Shown in pieces: positions 32,458 through 44,204 of a DNA stretch of 64,000 nt. This DNA comes from Paramyrothecium sp. XJ0827 (lineage: Eukaryota; Ascomycota; Sordariomycetes; Hypocreales; Stachybotryaceae), in assembly GCA_020881915.1 (NCBI GenBank), contig JAJFPB010000005.1, positions 3,100,001 to 3,164,000 of the forward strand, read 5' to 3'. Position numbers and translations under genes: made by a program. Each line of letters opens with the position of its first letter. Position 1 is the stretch's first letter. A model generated the notes under the pieces. It was not told the DNA's origin. It saw only the letters and a program-made list of their open reading frames with translations, and did not search any database.

Positions 32458-34966
32458 GTCGACGGTAGGGCTGATGAGTTTCTGAAATAGGAATGTAAAA
32501 AGAAGTCGTCAATGGAAAGGCGTAGGTCCCATCTAGATGTTAGCACACTGGAAGGGCGCAGCACCAACGTGCTGTACTCCAAGGCGTGTGAGTGTGTGTG
32601 CGTGCGTGGTTCCGGGTGAGAGGACGGCGATTGCTCCACTTCAATGCCACGCCTTTGAGGAGACAAGATTCGACAATGGATTTGGGAAGGCGTAAACCCT
32701 ATATAAAGGAAGACCCTTGACGCTCTTCTCTCGTAGGGGTTTTGAGAGAACAACACGCAAACCCGAGAAAACGAGCGGCAGACCAGTCAGTTTTGTTCAT
32801 TCCCCAGACGGCCCAGCAAAGAAAAGCATAACTGGGAAAGCGGTGCAGGAATCGACCGGCGCAACAAAAGTGGTCCAGGCACTCCCTGCGCTAAGCCAAA
32901 GCCTGGGACAGACTGGCGGCGGTTGGAACTGGTGCAGGGATCTCATTGCAAAGTTGTCCATCTGCGTGCGCCCTTCGGTTGACAGCCCGCGGCGGAAACG
33001 ACATGTCCAAGTGGGGTACAATGTGAGAAGCGAAAGTCCCCAGACCGTGCGGTCATTGGCCTATAGACACTGTGTTCTGGCCCGGACGTAGTCGCGAAGT
33101 ACCACAAGTAAGCACTTATCTTGTGGCATTTTTGGACACTGTGAAAGTGCGCTAGATCCAAGCAGACTTATACAGTGCCAGTCAGAGCCAGTCCATGCTC
33201 TAACAGTAACAATCTCCATTGAGCAGCGCCGCCCACTACTTTAGATACCTTGCAGTACACACTCCCTTTTCCAATAGGGGCCGCGCAGGAACTCTTACGG
33301 GCCCGGATGCCACAGCACCCACCTCCGACCGCTGTTCCCAACAGCGCTTCTCGTACTGTAGGGAAACTGCTAGCAGCATGAACATGTAGTTCGGAAGGCG
33401 CACAGGGTCAGGGTTGGGTTGGGGTCAGCGTCACGCAATAACCCCATAATAAACCGCGCTGCCGGTTCGACGGTCTGCGAGCAAGACGCCCGGCACCATT
33501 GCCCCCGAGACCGGCCCCCGCTGTGCTGTGTCACTGCTAACAATTCATCTTCGCTACTGTGCTGTGCTGTACTGTAAGGTGACTGCACCAAGCCAGAGCA
33601 AACCATTGCAGACTGACGTCGCATTCGTATGGATGAGTATTGGTAAGCCTCCACGACAATTCAGTTACGCCTCTCAGCTTTGGGACTCGCATCATTGGCG
33701 ACATTCCCGCAGGGCTTACCTGAGGATTGGCATTTCATGACATGTTCGACTACGTACCCTCACCGATACTATCAGTCCTGAGACGCCTCTCGGCTTTGGT
33801 CGCATCTCGGCTTTGTGCTTGCGGCAAGCAATCATGCCATATGGAACAAATGCGATAGGCGACCAACCGACCCATCGCCGATGGACCGTATCTGCACGCC
33901 AAGCTACGGTAGGTGCCCATGAAGCGATGAGCGGATTCACCATCCCCGCGATGTGTTACGGTGGTCCGTCTCCACGCACGGATGGCCGAGTGCAACCGGG
34001 GCTGTGGCACCGACGGGAAATTTCTAGAGACCCTGAGAAATGTGCCAAGTTGCCGATGTAGAAACATGTCTACTGGTATGCACCGAAGCCTCGAACTCTG
34101 GACCAACCAAATCGCTCGGGCGGGACAGCCTATGCCATCTCAAAGATCGGCGCAAAGGCATGCTGAACTTTGTGCCAAATCCCTAACAAACAGCCCTCGC
34201 GGAGATGAACAGAAACCGTTTAGACCCCGACCACCATTGCAGCTTCGGCACGGCACTGCATGAACATACCTTTCCCTCTCACATGAACGAGGTCTAGAAT
34301 AATGGAGAACCTTCCGTCTAGGTTGTGACTCAACGATCGGCTTCCACTTGCATATTGGCGTTGGAGCATGTGCCTTTCCGCTACGACCCGCTTACCAATC
34401 CACTTCCTCAGCCGCATCAAGACCGCGAGTGGATGACCCTGACTCGTGTCATCAAAGCCACCTCACGCATGCGACCAATATCGTCGTAGAATCAAGCTTT
34501 CAGCATGAAGCTGTTTCCGTGTCGGCAAAAGAAGTCTGACCAATCTTGACCAAAAAGAGCTGTCCTGTTGGCCAACTCTCAAACCCTTTTGAGTAAACTT
34601 GGATCACCCTGGGTCAATTTGACTATTATCCGATAAGGTTTCGTCTTTACATACTTCACGGCTGATAAGCCTCTCTCAATATCATCAATACATCAATTGA
34701 TGGTCAATTTCTATTCTTCGGGGTATCGTTGGCTACCAATATGTGCCGTGCACAATCTCATTCCCCAGTGAGTTCCTAGCCATCATGCGAGTGACACGCT
34801 CCTTGCCTCCCAGACCGAACAACAGCCCGCCCAAGACGCCATTGCTTCAAAAGCTTTTTCGAAACTGGACCCAAGGAAACAAGAAATAAGTCGAAGTAAG
34901 ATGGAGAAAATAATATACAACACAGAAGAAAGTCGATGAAAAGATCGTTATTGTGGAATGCACGGC
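32458..34966. other. Intergenic 2.5 kb upstream of the homeobox gene
   Basis: Long region holding the homeobox gene's promoter and 5' UTR and the 3' side of the membrane-protein gene. Frames of 60-125 codons occur on both strands but lack protein character, start context and splice continuity. Short TACCT words occur (about 33245). Large upstream regions are usual for fungal regulators. Confidence 0.6.
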
Positions 34967-36256
34967 TTAGAATAGGTCGACCGGCCTAGGGATGTCGCGT
35001 TTTGTTCGGGACCCGGACTCCTCATCCCCTTCATCTTCGTTTCTTGAGCCTTCGAGAAGAGCCGAATGGACCTCGACAGTACCGCCAGGCGGCGATAGTG
35101 AAGTCCTGTTCAGAGGTGCCGGCTTCAGGTAGCAGTTGCCGGGTGCCTTGCTAATCACTGCCTCCGACATGTTGAACCAGTTTGGGATGAATGAGACGCC
35201 CCTGCACCCATCTGCAGTGATGTTGTTCACGACAATGTTGTTGTTCCATGAGGCGCAGGCCTCCATGCACATGTTGAAGTCGCCGGCAAAGACGGACAAC
35301 AGAGGAGTCAACCCCCCGACAGTGTCCGAATTGCAGAACATGGTGAAACTAGGACGAGTGAGAACTAAAGACACAGTTAGTTTCACGGCCTTGCTAGACC
35401 CGGCCATGTTCCATCTTATACTGGAATCAACATGTCGGGTGTAACGGAGAAGTCTTGATGCTTACATTTCGACGTATAAGTCGTTCCGGTGGTCTTCTCA
35501 TTACTGTCGGAGCACCCATTGGTCATCTCAGAAAAGCTCGTTGCAGTTGGGGCAGCACTCGATGCTGTGCTGGATGGATTCTCTGCAGTCTTGGTGTGGC
35601 TTTCTAGCGACGAGTATGACGAACTCAGTTGCTCCAACCTGACGCTTGTGTCGGCATATCTACTCGCCACAACTCCCGTCCCCGCTGCCAACCCCACGAC
35701 GACCATGCCCAGGATGGCACATAGGATGGACAGTATTAACACCAGCCGCGAACCGCCGCGGTGGACGCCCCCGTTACCACCCCCTCTCGGGCCCGCCGGG
35801 TAGGACGATCCTGGCTCGCGAGGGTCCGCGGCGTAGTGGTGCAGGGTTGAAGCCGCGGCGGAATCCATGGTTTGTCTGTTGTAGAGGGATTCATTGTGCT
35901 TCGATGATGAAAATGAATGCTGCTTCGACAAAGAGGGTTGCTTCAAGAATGAGCCTGGTTTTGGCGGAACGGGAGGCAGAGGCACAGAGGCGTGAGATTG
36001 AAGCGGCGACCACTCTTGCAATGGAACTTCGCTCGATTGCTCGATGATATGTTGATTGCTCGGCGAGTTCGGGTTATATACCTCGGGGAGGTCATGCCCC
36101 GTGGCTAGTTCTGGCGTGTCATCGTACTATGGGTTGCATATCGCGGTCAGCGTGAGGTCCCATTCACATCAAGCACATGGCCATGCAAGCCAACGAAGCA
36201 GCGTAAGCTCCGTCCAACAAGGAAATAACCAGCAAAAATCTTACATGTTTAGCCAT
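34967..36256 (-). CDS. Single-pass membrane protein with extracellular Cys-containing domain
   Basis: 356 aa from three exons on the minus strand: 36256-36245, 36126-35466, 35364-34967; introns 118 and 101 nt. The first exon codes only MAKH and reads into YDDTPELATGHDLPEVYNP, an N-terminus I recall from many Sordariomycete proteins of this layout; the ATG lies in GCACCATGG. Without that exon the frame is closed by an in-frame TAG just upstream. Layout: Pro/Ser-rich cytosolic tail, one TM helix about 131-157, Ser/Thr-rich stalk (likely O-glycosylated), then a domain with several Cys and N-x-S/T sites (FTMFCNSD, CMEACASWNNN, GCRGVSF, NCYLKP), similar in style to PAN/WSC-like wall-binding modules. 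The predicted topology puts the C-terminus outside. Function unknown. Confidence 0.82.
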
Positions 36257-38795
36257 GGTGCAGGCTGGGCTGCATATAGACAACACACACACACGCACGC
36301 TTCGCAGAAGTGGACACACCAAAGGACCACCGCCAAAGAAGGTCGCGGATGTGCGAGACACAGACGACGATCAGTTGGTTGACGAGAGGAAGAAGGAAGG
36401 AGAAAGCACTACGAAGATGGGCAAAGAGGCATAGGTAAGGCAAAGCAATGCACGGGTAAGGAAAGGGGCAGGAAAGAGATCCAAGCTTCATGCTCTGTGG
36501 ATCAGGAGGCATGCAGAGGGATTCTGGAAGCGCCGTGAGCCATGGATCTGTGAGAGCTTGGGCCGTCTGGCTGAGCGGTCCTACGATGCTCTAGAATCAT
36601 AGTGTCACGAATCCTTCAGCTTCCAAGGGGTGGTGGCACTCGAAGCTAGGGTTCAAGTTCCACATCCCATGTCCCACCTACAACACAGTCAGGACGAGCG
36701 AGACACGGCATATCCAGGACGTAAGAAGGAGATGAAATGTTATTGTTTTGGAATTGAAGCTGCATGTAAGACGCAGACATGTGCAGTTACATCACGAGCG
36801 GGCGCTGCCTCGTGGATACTCACGATCTTACACCATCATTTCCCCCTTGCCCTCCCCCGTTCCATGCGTGCCCCGTCCACAGCCCTCTGAGGCTCCTGCG
36901 TGAAGGACAGACAGACCGAGAGGTAGACGGCGGAAGGGAGGTGGCGTCTGATTGTTGCCTCACCAGAAAAGCTTCAGCGAGCTGCAAGAATCTTCCAATC
37001 ACTTACACCATGGATCGAGCGTGCATGACCGATGAAACCGGCCCATCCTCCGACCCACCATCGCCTCCCTCTCCCATGACATGACGAGAGCTACCGACCA
37101 AGGCGTGCCCGCGAATGATGCGCCCGTCTCGACCCTTCCCATGCTGTAATACATAGAGCACGGGACCGAAATAGGCTGGGCATGGAAAGGCGAGAGAAGG
37201 GCGGGAAGCACAGGAGAGGAGCAGGGCAAAGGGGGGGGGCGATCCTGGACAGGGTTGCATCGAGTTCCCCTAAATGGACAAGATCCCTGCTCTTGAGTCC
37301 CTCCAAGGTCCGCCGCCGCGCTGCCCACCTCCTCGCCCCCAGCACGACTTGGAAATCGAGCAGGCGAAGAAGCAATGCAAGCCACGTTCACCCTGAAACG
37401 GGGTGGTGCGCTTCTCCACGCCCACGCATACGTTCCTCGCTCGACTAGCCCCGACGTCGTTCTGCCCTCGTGGTGATGGGGCGGCTAGCCAAAACAAGTC
37501 TGCTATTTGTACAACGGGCACATATCGTCATCTGATATAAGCACTTGCGTGTGACAGGCTGTCTCGTGAGGGCTGACGGGCGTGGAGAGGCTCTGCTCGA
37601 ACTAGAAAGTCACATCATCAAGGCGGGACAAATCTAACACTTTCATCTTAGGATCGACAATTAGGGGCCCGCCCCAGGGCCTGCCCTTTCGCCAAAGTCC
37701 ATATCGTGCCGAAGAACCATACAAGGCAGGGATGGGATGGCTTTCCCGTCTGAGGCTTTACTCGGATTGGTCTGGCGAGAGTGTTTTTTTGGTCGTTCTC
37801 CCCCCTCCCCACATAGCAACACTAACCACCCTGCGGGTGACTCTGATATGCGAAGTCCAGTTTGGGACCTTGAAAGACTTGAGACGGATGGCGTTGGGTG
37901 CGACGTGCTCTGGGGATGGGGATGTATTGCATGTGCTGTTGCAGATGTGCCGATCGAAGGACAGAAGGAAAAAACATGGTGCATTGAGCTCATGACGCCG
38001 GACAGTCCAAGCGGGCAGCCCAGCCCTTTCCCTTGGGAGAAGGAACATTTCGGTCCCCGTCCGTTCTCTCCGCTGACCAGCGCTTGGATCTGTCGCTGCA
38101 CCTTGTCCAATTTTGGATCGGGCTTTTCCGGGATTACTGCTTCGGGCAACTTGGAATCCGCGAGAGCGTGGCAAGGGGAAATAAGGTGAATCCTCCAGCA
38201 GCCCAACATGGTAAAAAGGCCTCGCCTGTGTCGCGAATCTACCAATGATGCCAGGGCAGCGACCGCCCTTCCCCCCCCTCCTCTTCGCACTCGGCCACCG
38301 GCAGACCGTTGGACGGTGAGCTCTCCCAGAGGGTAGGCTTACCTCTCAGCCGGAACTACTGCAAGTTCGTGGGGTGGTATCCACGACGCACGGTACCTGG
38401 GCGGCCACGCGCGACAGTCATCAAGCCGAGGCAGCTGGGCCTGTCTCGCCCGAGGAGACGCGACAGGCAAGAAAAGAAAATGTGACATCACAGCAAAGGT
38501 CTTATTGATTGTTGATGGCAACTTCTATATTTTATTCCACCGAGCCTGTGTTCCCGTGAGGGATATTCGACAACCGAGACCTTCCTTAGTTAATAAAATC
38601 TGAGAAGTCGTAAAGGTAAAGCCTGATACGCCATTTCTTTCTGGAGGGAGCTTCATTACTTGATAGTCTCCCTGAACCCGGCAACTCCTTGCTTTCAAAA
38701 AGTGATCAAACAAATATTCATAAGGCATCCCGCGGTCGTCGCACTCCTCGGGTCTCCTCCGTAAGCATGGGCTGGGGTTGCGAGCGGCAGGACCC
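36257..38795. other. Intergenic 2.5 kb
   Basis: Contains the membrane-protein gene promoter on the left (with a short CA run near 36283-36300) and the sreA-like gene 3' side on the right. A tRNA-like relic lies at 36561-36661. A G run occurs near 37232-37240. Several frames of 60-210 codons overlap on both strands around 37.0-38.3 kb, none with recognisable protein character. Confidence 0.6.
36561..36661 (+). pseudogene. tRNA-like relic (Leu/Ser-type D arm, TPsiC-like box)
   Basis: TGGCTGAGCGG at 36568-36578 is a perfect RNA polymerase III A box of the Leu/Ser type, and GGTTCAAGTTCC at 36650-36661 is one base off a B box, 72 bases downstream. Between them the 8-nt arms 36601-36608 and 36633-36640 can pair (one G-U), like an extended variable arm or intron stem. 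However, I cannot pair the acceptor arm (GGCCGTC has no partner) and the D stem is weak. I therefore read it as a decayed tRNA or chance similarity, not a working gene. Confidence 0.3.
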
Positions 38796-40604
38796 TCAAC
38801 CCCTCAGCTCCATGAGCTCCCTTTCCTTAGCCGCCAGCATTTGCCGCATGTGTTCGGCCTCTCGCTCCAGCGCCGCTCGGCGCTCAGCCTTCACTCGCTG
38901 ATTGTCATCGTGAGCGGCAAGCCCGCCTTGCGCGGCGGACGTCGGGGTGGCATCTCGCGTCGGAAACCGAGCAGTGGCGCCTGGGGTCGAGCCGAGGCCG
39001 TGACTCGGCGAACGGAGAGGGGGTAGCGTATATCCCTGGATGTCGTCGCTAACTTGACTAGGCATCGAGGGGTTTAGGATTGATTTGATCGACGAGACTC
39101 GTTTGGCGTTATCGTAACCTGCGTCTGTAACACTGCCAATTTCTGTGTCGGCGGCGGAGAATGATCGTTTCCTCCTGGATGACGCAAAAGATACTGGCGA
39201 CATGGACGGCTGCCTATCGGACAAGGCGGCCATGGAAGCCAGCGGGGCCAGCCGGTTGTCATCCTTGAAACCTCCTGTTGCACTACGTGGAGGAGCGTGA
39301 TGTTGATGATATGCTGATAAGTCAGAGGCTGAAGGCAAAGGCGGGCTGGTCTTGCCACTACCAGACGGAGGAAACGGCTCGATGGTTAAAGGGCGATCAG
39401 GACGGCGTCGCAACCCCAGGTTGATGGATCCATCTTCATTCATAGTCCCCCTCTCCGGAGTTTGCTCGTGGCCCAGCAGCTCCATGGTCTCCGAAACATC
39501 TTCCATTTCCTCATCGTGGGTGGCTGGGATGATACGTTTCCGTCTCTTGATGGTAGCCTTCTTCATCGTGACTGGACGATGTACGCCGTGGAGTTTATAG
39601 TAGAGACCTTTTCCTGGTGGTCAGTGTTGGGTTACATGGTACGAGTCGAACGTCACTCACCGCATGCATTGCAGATAGTATGCCCGCTTTCGTCGCGTCT
39701 CCAAAGTGGGGTGATTGTAGTGCCACAATTTTGGCAAGCGATAACCACCGTAGTGTCCTGGTTCTGGGATTGTTGAAGGGCATTGACATCGATGGGCGTA
39801 GGCTCGTTCCTTGGTGGGCTGATCCGACCCTGACACCCCCCTTGCTTTTGTACGACATTCAGCTGCGCGCTCTTGGATATGCGATTGTTGTAGGCAGGGC
39901 AGCCGTTGCAACCTTCAGCACCTCCCGTTCCATTACATCGTCCCCCACCTGGACAGGTGCCAGATGGCGTCTGCTCCGCGGCTACGTAAGTAGCGCCAGT
40001 CACATTCGAGGCTGGCTTGTTCGTGCTTGAAGAGCTTGGCTTGGGTGTCATTTGGCGAGGGGAGCCGGCGGGGACTACGCTTGGAGGCTTCTTCAGACTC
40101 GTCGGCCTAGCGGCGTTTCGGGCTTTCTGGTAAAGGCCACAAGCATTGCAAATGGTGGCTCCTTGAGGTGACCTTCTCCACAACGGTGTTCTCGTCGTTC
40201 CGCAGTTACTGTAAGACGACGTGAGTAGTGTGTAGACGTAGGATAGTATGATTTTCAACGAACCTGCAGACTTGGCCTGTCTGACTCTGCGCAATGCTGG
40301 GTGCAGGGCTGGCGCTGCCGAGAGAGTCCCCGATCGTAGAGCCTGGACTCGGTGCATTGAAGGACGTTGCCGCATCGGTCATAGGACTGTCTCTCGAACG
40401 AGGCGAAATGCTTCTGGCATCTGGTCGAGATTCCCCGGGATCTTGCGCCAGGGGCGATCGACTTGGTTCTCGGGAGGACATTTCGGCATCGAAACGTCCA
40501 CTTTTTGAGGGCATGGGCCTGGAAGGAAGAGCGGTTCTTGCCGGTGCGCCTTCTCGTTGAGGCCCGGGAGGGCCGGTTGGCGATCCGGCGTCAGTCATGG
40601 GCAT
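38796..40604 (-). CDS. sreA: GATA-type iron regulator, SreA/SRE/Urbs1 family
   Basis: 566-aa nuclear repressor from three exons on the minus strand: 40604-40264, 40208-39661, 39607-38796; introns 55 and 53 nt. The splices fall inside the zinc fingers: the first join makes QVCSNCG, the second [11 protein letters not shown]. Two GATA fingers with C-x2-C-x17-C-x2-C spacing: C113, C116, C134, C137 and C272, C275, C293, C296. Between them lies a four-Cys region (C199, C205, C214, C217; C-x5-C-x8-C-x2-C). Two fingers plus this Cys-rich region define the SreA family. Known: with iron present it represses siderophore synthesis and iron uptake genes, sensing iron through the Cys region. A basic [10 protein letters not shown] segment follows finger 2 and a coiled coil ends the protein ([19 protein letters not shown]). 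Divergent from bre2. Confidence 0.95.
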
Positions 40605-42278
40605 TCGGTGAATTACGCCAGAGCGAGGTGTCGAGTGTGTCGTGGACCACCGAGGCTTATGGTCGGGAGGAGAGTGCCTGACAAGACGAGGGTCGGGTTG
40701 TGGTCATAAAGCAGGCGTGACAGACATCGGAGAAGTCAACAGGCGGTGTCGTTTGTCGCTGGCCGATGGTAGACGGGAGATGGAATGACCGTCAGACAGG
40801 CGGGCTTTCGGTTGATGATGTGAGGATGGGATGGCGTGGCGTTTCCTGAAGTGGGTAGGCGGCTGAAGGCAAATCTCGGGTTGCCTCCTGAGGTATCGCT
40901 GTCAATTGCCTAGGGAGCACGGGGCCAGGGCGTAGCAAAAATCGTAGCGGATGCGAGGTTCGAGTGCCGGCGGCTTTGAGAATGCAAGGGTGAGTTGGGA
41001 ACGGAACACGGAAGCCTGGATGGAGGATTCGTCTGGGCAAGGGCCGAGTCGGTGCCCTGAGTTTGACCGCGGGGCGCCTTTTGAATCACACCAACCCGCA
41101 GAGACAAGGCAAGGCAAGGCCAGGCAGGGCAGGGCAGAGCAGATCTACTGGAGAACGGGTAGCGATCCGTAGCACGGCACACCGAGGGCGTCGAGACTGG
41201 AGACAGCGAGGCCCACACGCAGACCCGATGTGGCGGTGATTGATCCGATTCACTCAGCGCCTGCTTGGCCCCCCCGTTCAGAACTGCATTTCCCAACTAG
41301 TAAGTGCGTGCCAGAGAAATTTTGCCCGGAGAATGAGAATCTGACAAATGACGACGCTGCAACGTCGAGTCGCTCCAGGACGTTGAGGGTGGACGCTTCC
41401 GAACCGGCGAACCGGGGCCAGCAGGCAACCCCAATCAGTTTTGGGCCAATGGGAGCGAATCGATTTATAACCATCGGTCAATCACGGACAGAAATAGCAT
41501 GGCTCCAGCACGTTAGCAGAAATGATTTATTCCGCAAATGGACTCGGCCCGCATCACATCTCTTCTGTTGCCCATTCCTCCCTGCCCATTGCCCATGCTT
41601 TCCAACACCGCCCTTTTATGGGAAAAAGATATTGACCTCAGTACATAATAAAATTTTCACACTCTCGTCCCCGTCCCTCGCACGAATAAAAGTCAAGCAC
41701 AACAACATAATAGAACAGACCAAGCGAGCGCAAGCCCATTTAATAAAAAAATAAAAAAAATAACATTCTGAAAACTCTCAGAGCTTCGATCCTATTGGTT
41801 CTCGCACTTGGCCATCGTCAGGTTGGAGGTCTTGGGGACGCCACTGGCATACCAATCCTATGCCGAGCCTCTTTGCCCGCCCGGAAGATTTGTTTCTGAC
41901 GCTACGACGATGTCACCTCTGTTGAAGAGGCCACATGAACATAAAATTAGTAATGCATTGGCTTGATTAGCTTGGCCGTTGCAACAAGTCTCCAATGGCC
42001 AAAGGTGAGTGCCACACCCTCCAGTCTAGTTTGACGAGTCGCACCTCATTGGTTGGGACCCAAGGTCGAGAATCAGGTACCTAAGGCATGTACCTGTCCC
42101 CACATCTAGTGCGACGCGGCTAAAGCTCTGGACACTGCGAAGCTTTGCATCGTCAATGTTCAGCCTTACCCCGGAAGCAGAGCAAACAGCTTGACACGGC
42201 ACGCGATTGCTCTCGAGCGCTGCCACTCGTTCAATTCGCTCGCCAGCTGCGTCTTTGTGATGCTGCAGCCCTCGCGAC
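40605..42278. other. Divergent promoter region of sreA and bre2
   Basis: About 1.7 kb. It holds repeated GCAAGGC/CAGGGCAG words near 41108-41140, an AT-rich stretch near 41650-41770, and CAGGTACCTAAGGCATGTAC at 42076-42095 in the bre2 promoter. I saw no obvious cluster of GATA sites but did not count them. No coding signal. Confidence 0.6.
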
Positions 42279-43995
42279 ATGGCTTCCGAAATCGATAGCA
42301 CCAAAGAGGAGCCCGTCCCTGCTGCGCCGCTCTCCTCCATCCCTCAGAAACGCGCTCTCGACGAAGGCCACAGCCCCGCCGTTCCCTCGCCGCTCAACCC
42401 CGAGGTCGCCAGACCGGCAGAGGTTCCCTCGCAGGATGACCCCTCCCAGGTTGGCCGCTCGAAACCGACCCGTACCAAGAAGGAGACTCTAAAGAAGCGC
42501 GAGGCCAAAGGCATCGACAGCACTCGTGCCACGCCAGACCCCAAGGCCTCAAAGGAGCCTAAGCAGAGTGAAACTGGCCCTTTGCGATACAAGCTGGCAC
42601 CGCCAAAGCTATCAGACTTTGAATTGCCCCGCGGACCTGTCCTGACTCTGCATCACGAAGTTTCCATGGGAACGGAAGGAGAGACGACCGAGTTCTTTGA
42701 AACCTCGGACCAGTAAGTCATGGCTGTCGCTGCAAGAGTGTCTTTTTCTGATACTTACGCACCGTTCCAGTGTATTCAACAAAAAGAACTTTCGCTACAC
42801 CCATTGCATAGCCGATCCTCTTTTCCCCTCCATCATCTACTACCGCCAAACCGAGTCAGAACCGTTTGGGCCTCGCATGAGTTTCGAAGATGCGGCCACC
42901 CACGTCTTCTTCAACAAGTCAGCCCGGCAGGTCACCACAGACAAGGGATTTCGCATGGCTCGCGCCAACGTCGCTGTCAGAGAAGGCCGCTGGTACTGGG
43001 AATGCAAGATTACACAAGGCATACGGCCAGCCAAGGAAAACGAGGCCGAGGCAGATCGGCGGAAACACGTCAGAGTCGGGTGGGCACGGCGCGAGGCTTC
43101 CCTCGACGCCCCCGTCGGATTCGACGCCTATAGCTACGGTATTCGCGATGTGTCTGGCGAGAAAGTGTTCATGTCACGGCCTAAAGAATTCTTCCCTCCC
43201 GGAGAAGGTATCCGAGAAGGCGACGTGATCGGGCTAGAAATTCAGTTGCCATCCGAGCATCTACACAGGAAGATAATGACTGGACATTACAACCCGGCAG
43301 TCGACCAGGCTGATAGCGAACCGCCCGCCACAGCTGAGGCACCCAACATCGTGCGCGACAGAGTTCCTATCCGATTTAAAGCTCACACCTACTTCGAGAA
43401 GATCGAGTACCACTCCAGCAAGGAGCTTGAAGACTTGATGAATCCGTCACCGATGGGGTCTGCCGGCTCCTCTTCCGAGCCGCCTAACCCAAATCATCCT
43501 ACTCCCGCGCTTCGCACTCTTCCGAACTCGTACATCAAGGTCTACAAAAACGGTGTTCTCGTTGGAACGCCATTTGAGGACCTCCTGGGCTTCTTGCCAC
43601 CTGCCTCCAAGCCCATGCCTCAGGTCGGGGCTCGGGAAGGGCTCGACGATGGCATGCTAGGTTATTACCCTGCCGTGAGTGTCTTCCGCGGTGGTGCTGC
43701 CGAGGTGAACTTTGGTCCCGACTTCTGGTACCCCCCTCCAGACTATCCAACACGCACTGGCAACCCTGCTGAAAGTCAGTCCAACGGCACCGCACGGGCC
43801 GAACTCCGCTCCGTGTACGAGCGGTACCGGGATCAGATTGCCGAAGACGTCGTCTACGACATCATCGACGAGGTTGATTTCTGGATGCAGGACGGGGGTG
43901 GCGCGACTGATTCAGCCGGGGTTCAAGAGAAGAGCGATGCCGTTGCCATGGCTCCGGGCAGGGAAGAGATCAAAGAGTTGGTACAGGATGACTGA
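42279..43995 (+). CDS. bre2: Bre2/Ash2-type SPRY subunit of the COMPASS (Set1) complex
   Basis: 552 aa. Exons 42279-42712 and 42771-43995, joined across a 58-nt intron to read TSDHVFNKKNFRYTHC. The ATG sits in GCGACATGG. N-terminus to about residue 105 is disordered and charged; then a region typical of Bre2 (LRYKLAPPKLSDFELPRG); the SPRY fold covers about 180-460 (FRMARANVAVREGRWYWE, VRVGWARREASLDAPVGFD, YSYGIRD), with a low-complexity insertion (SPMGSAGSSSEPPNPNHP); the end (YERYRDQIAEDVVYDIIDEV) resembles the C-terminal Sdc1/Dpy30-binding helix of Ash2-family proteins. Known: Bre2 is needed for normal H3K4 methylation by Set1. Its stop is 209 bases from the convergent 436-aa gene. Confidence 0.93.
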
Positions 43996-44204
43996 AGTGA
44001 TCCATTACCCAAGACAGATTTCCTCGGGATTTATTATGATTTGTAGTGATACCCATTTCGCAAATTAAAAAGTAACAACCTTGCATAGTCTGTTCGCTCG
44101 CTCCTGCAAGTCATGAATCATAAAATCTTCCTTATCACCGGCCCTTTCCTGCCCCCTCCTGCAACTAATTTGGCGGACCATGCTATAATGGCCATGGCAA
44201 ATTT

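Noticed and set aside
33976..33990. GGATGGCCGAGTG, like the start of a Ser/Leu tRNA
   Set aside because: No TPsiC arm or acceptor partner follows within a reasonable distance.
37661..38290. 209-codon minus frame
   Set aside because: Two other overlapping frames are also open; no protein-like pattern or splice continuity.
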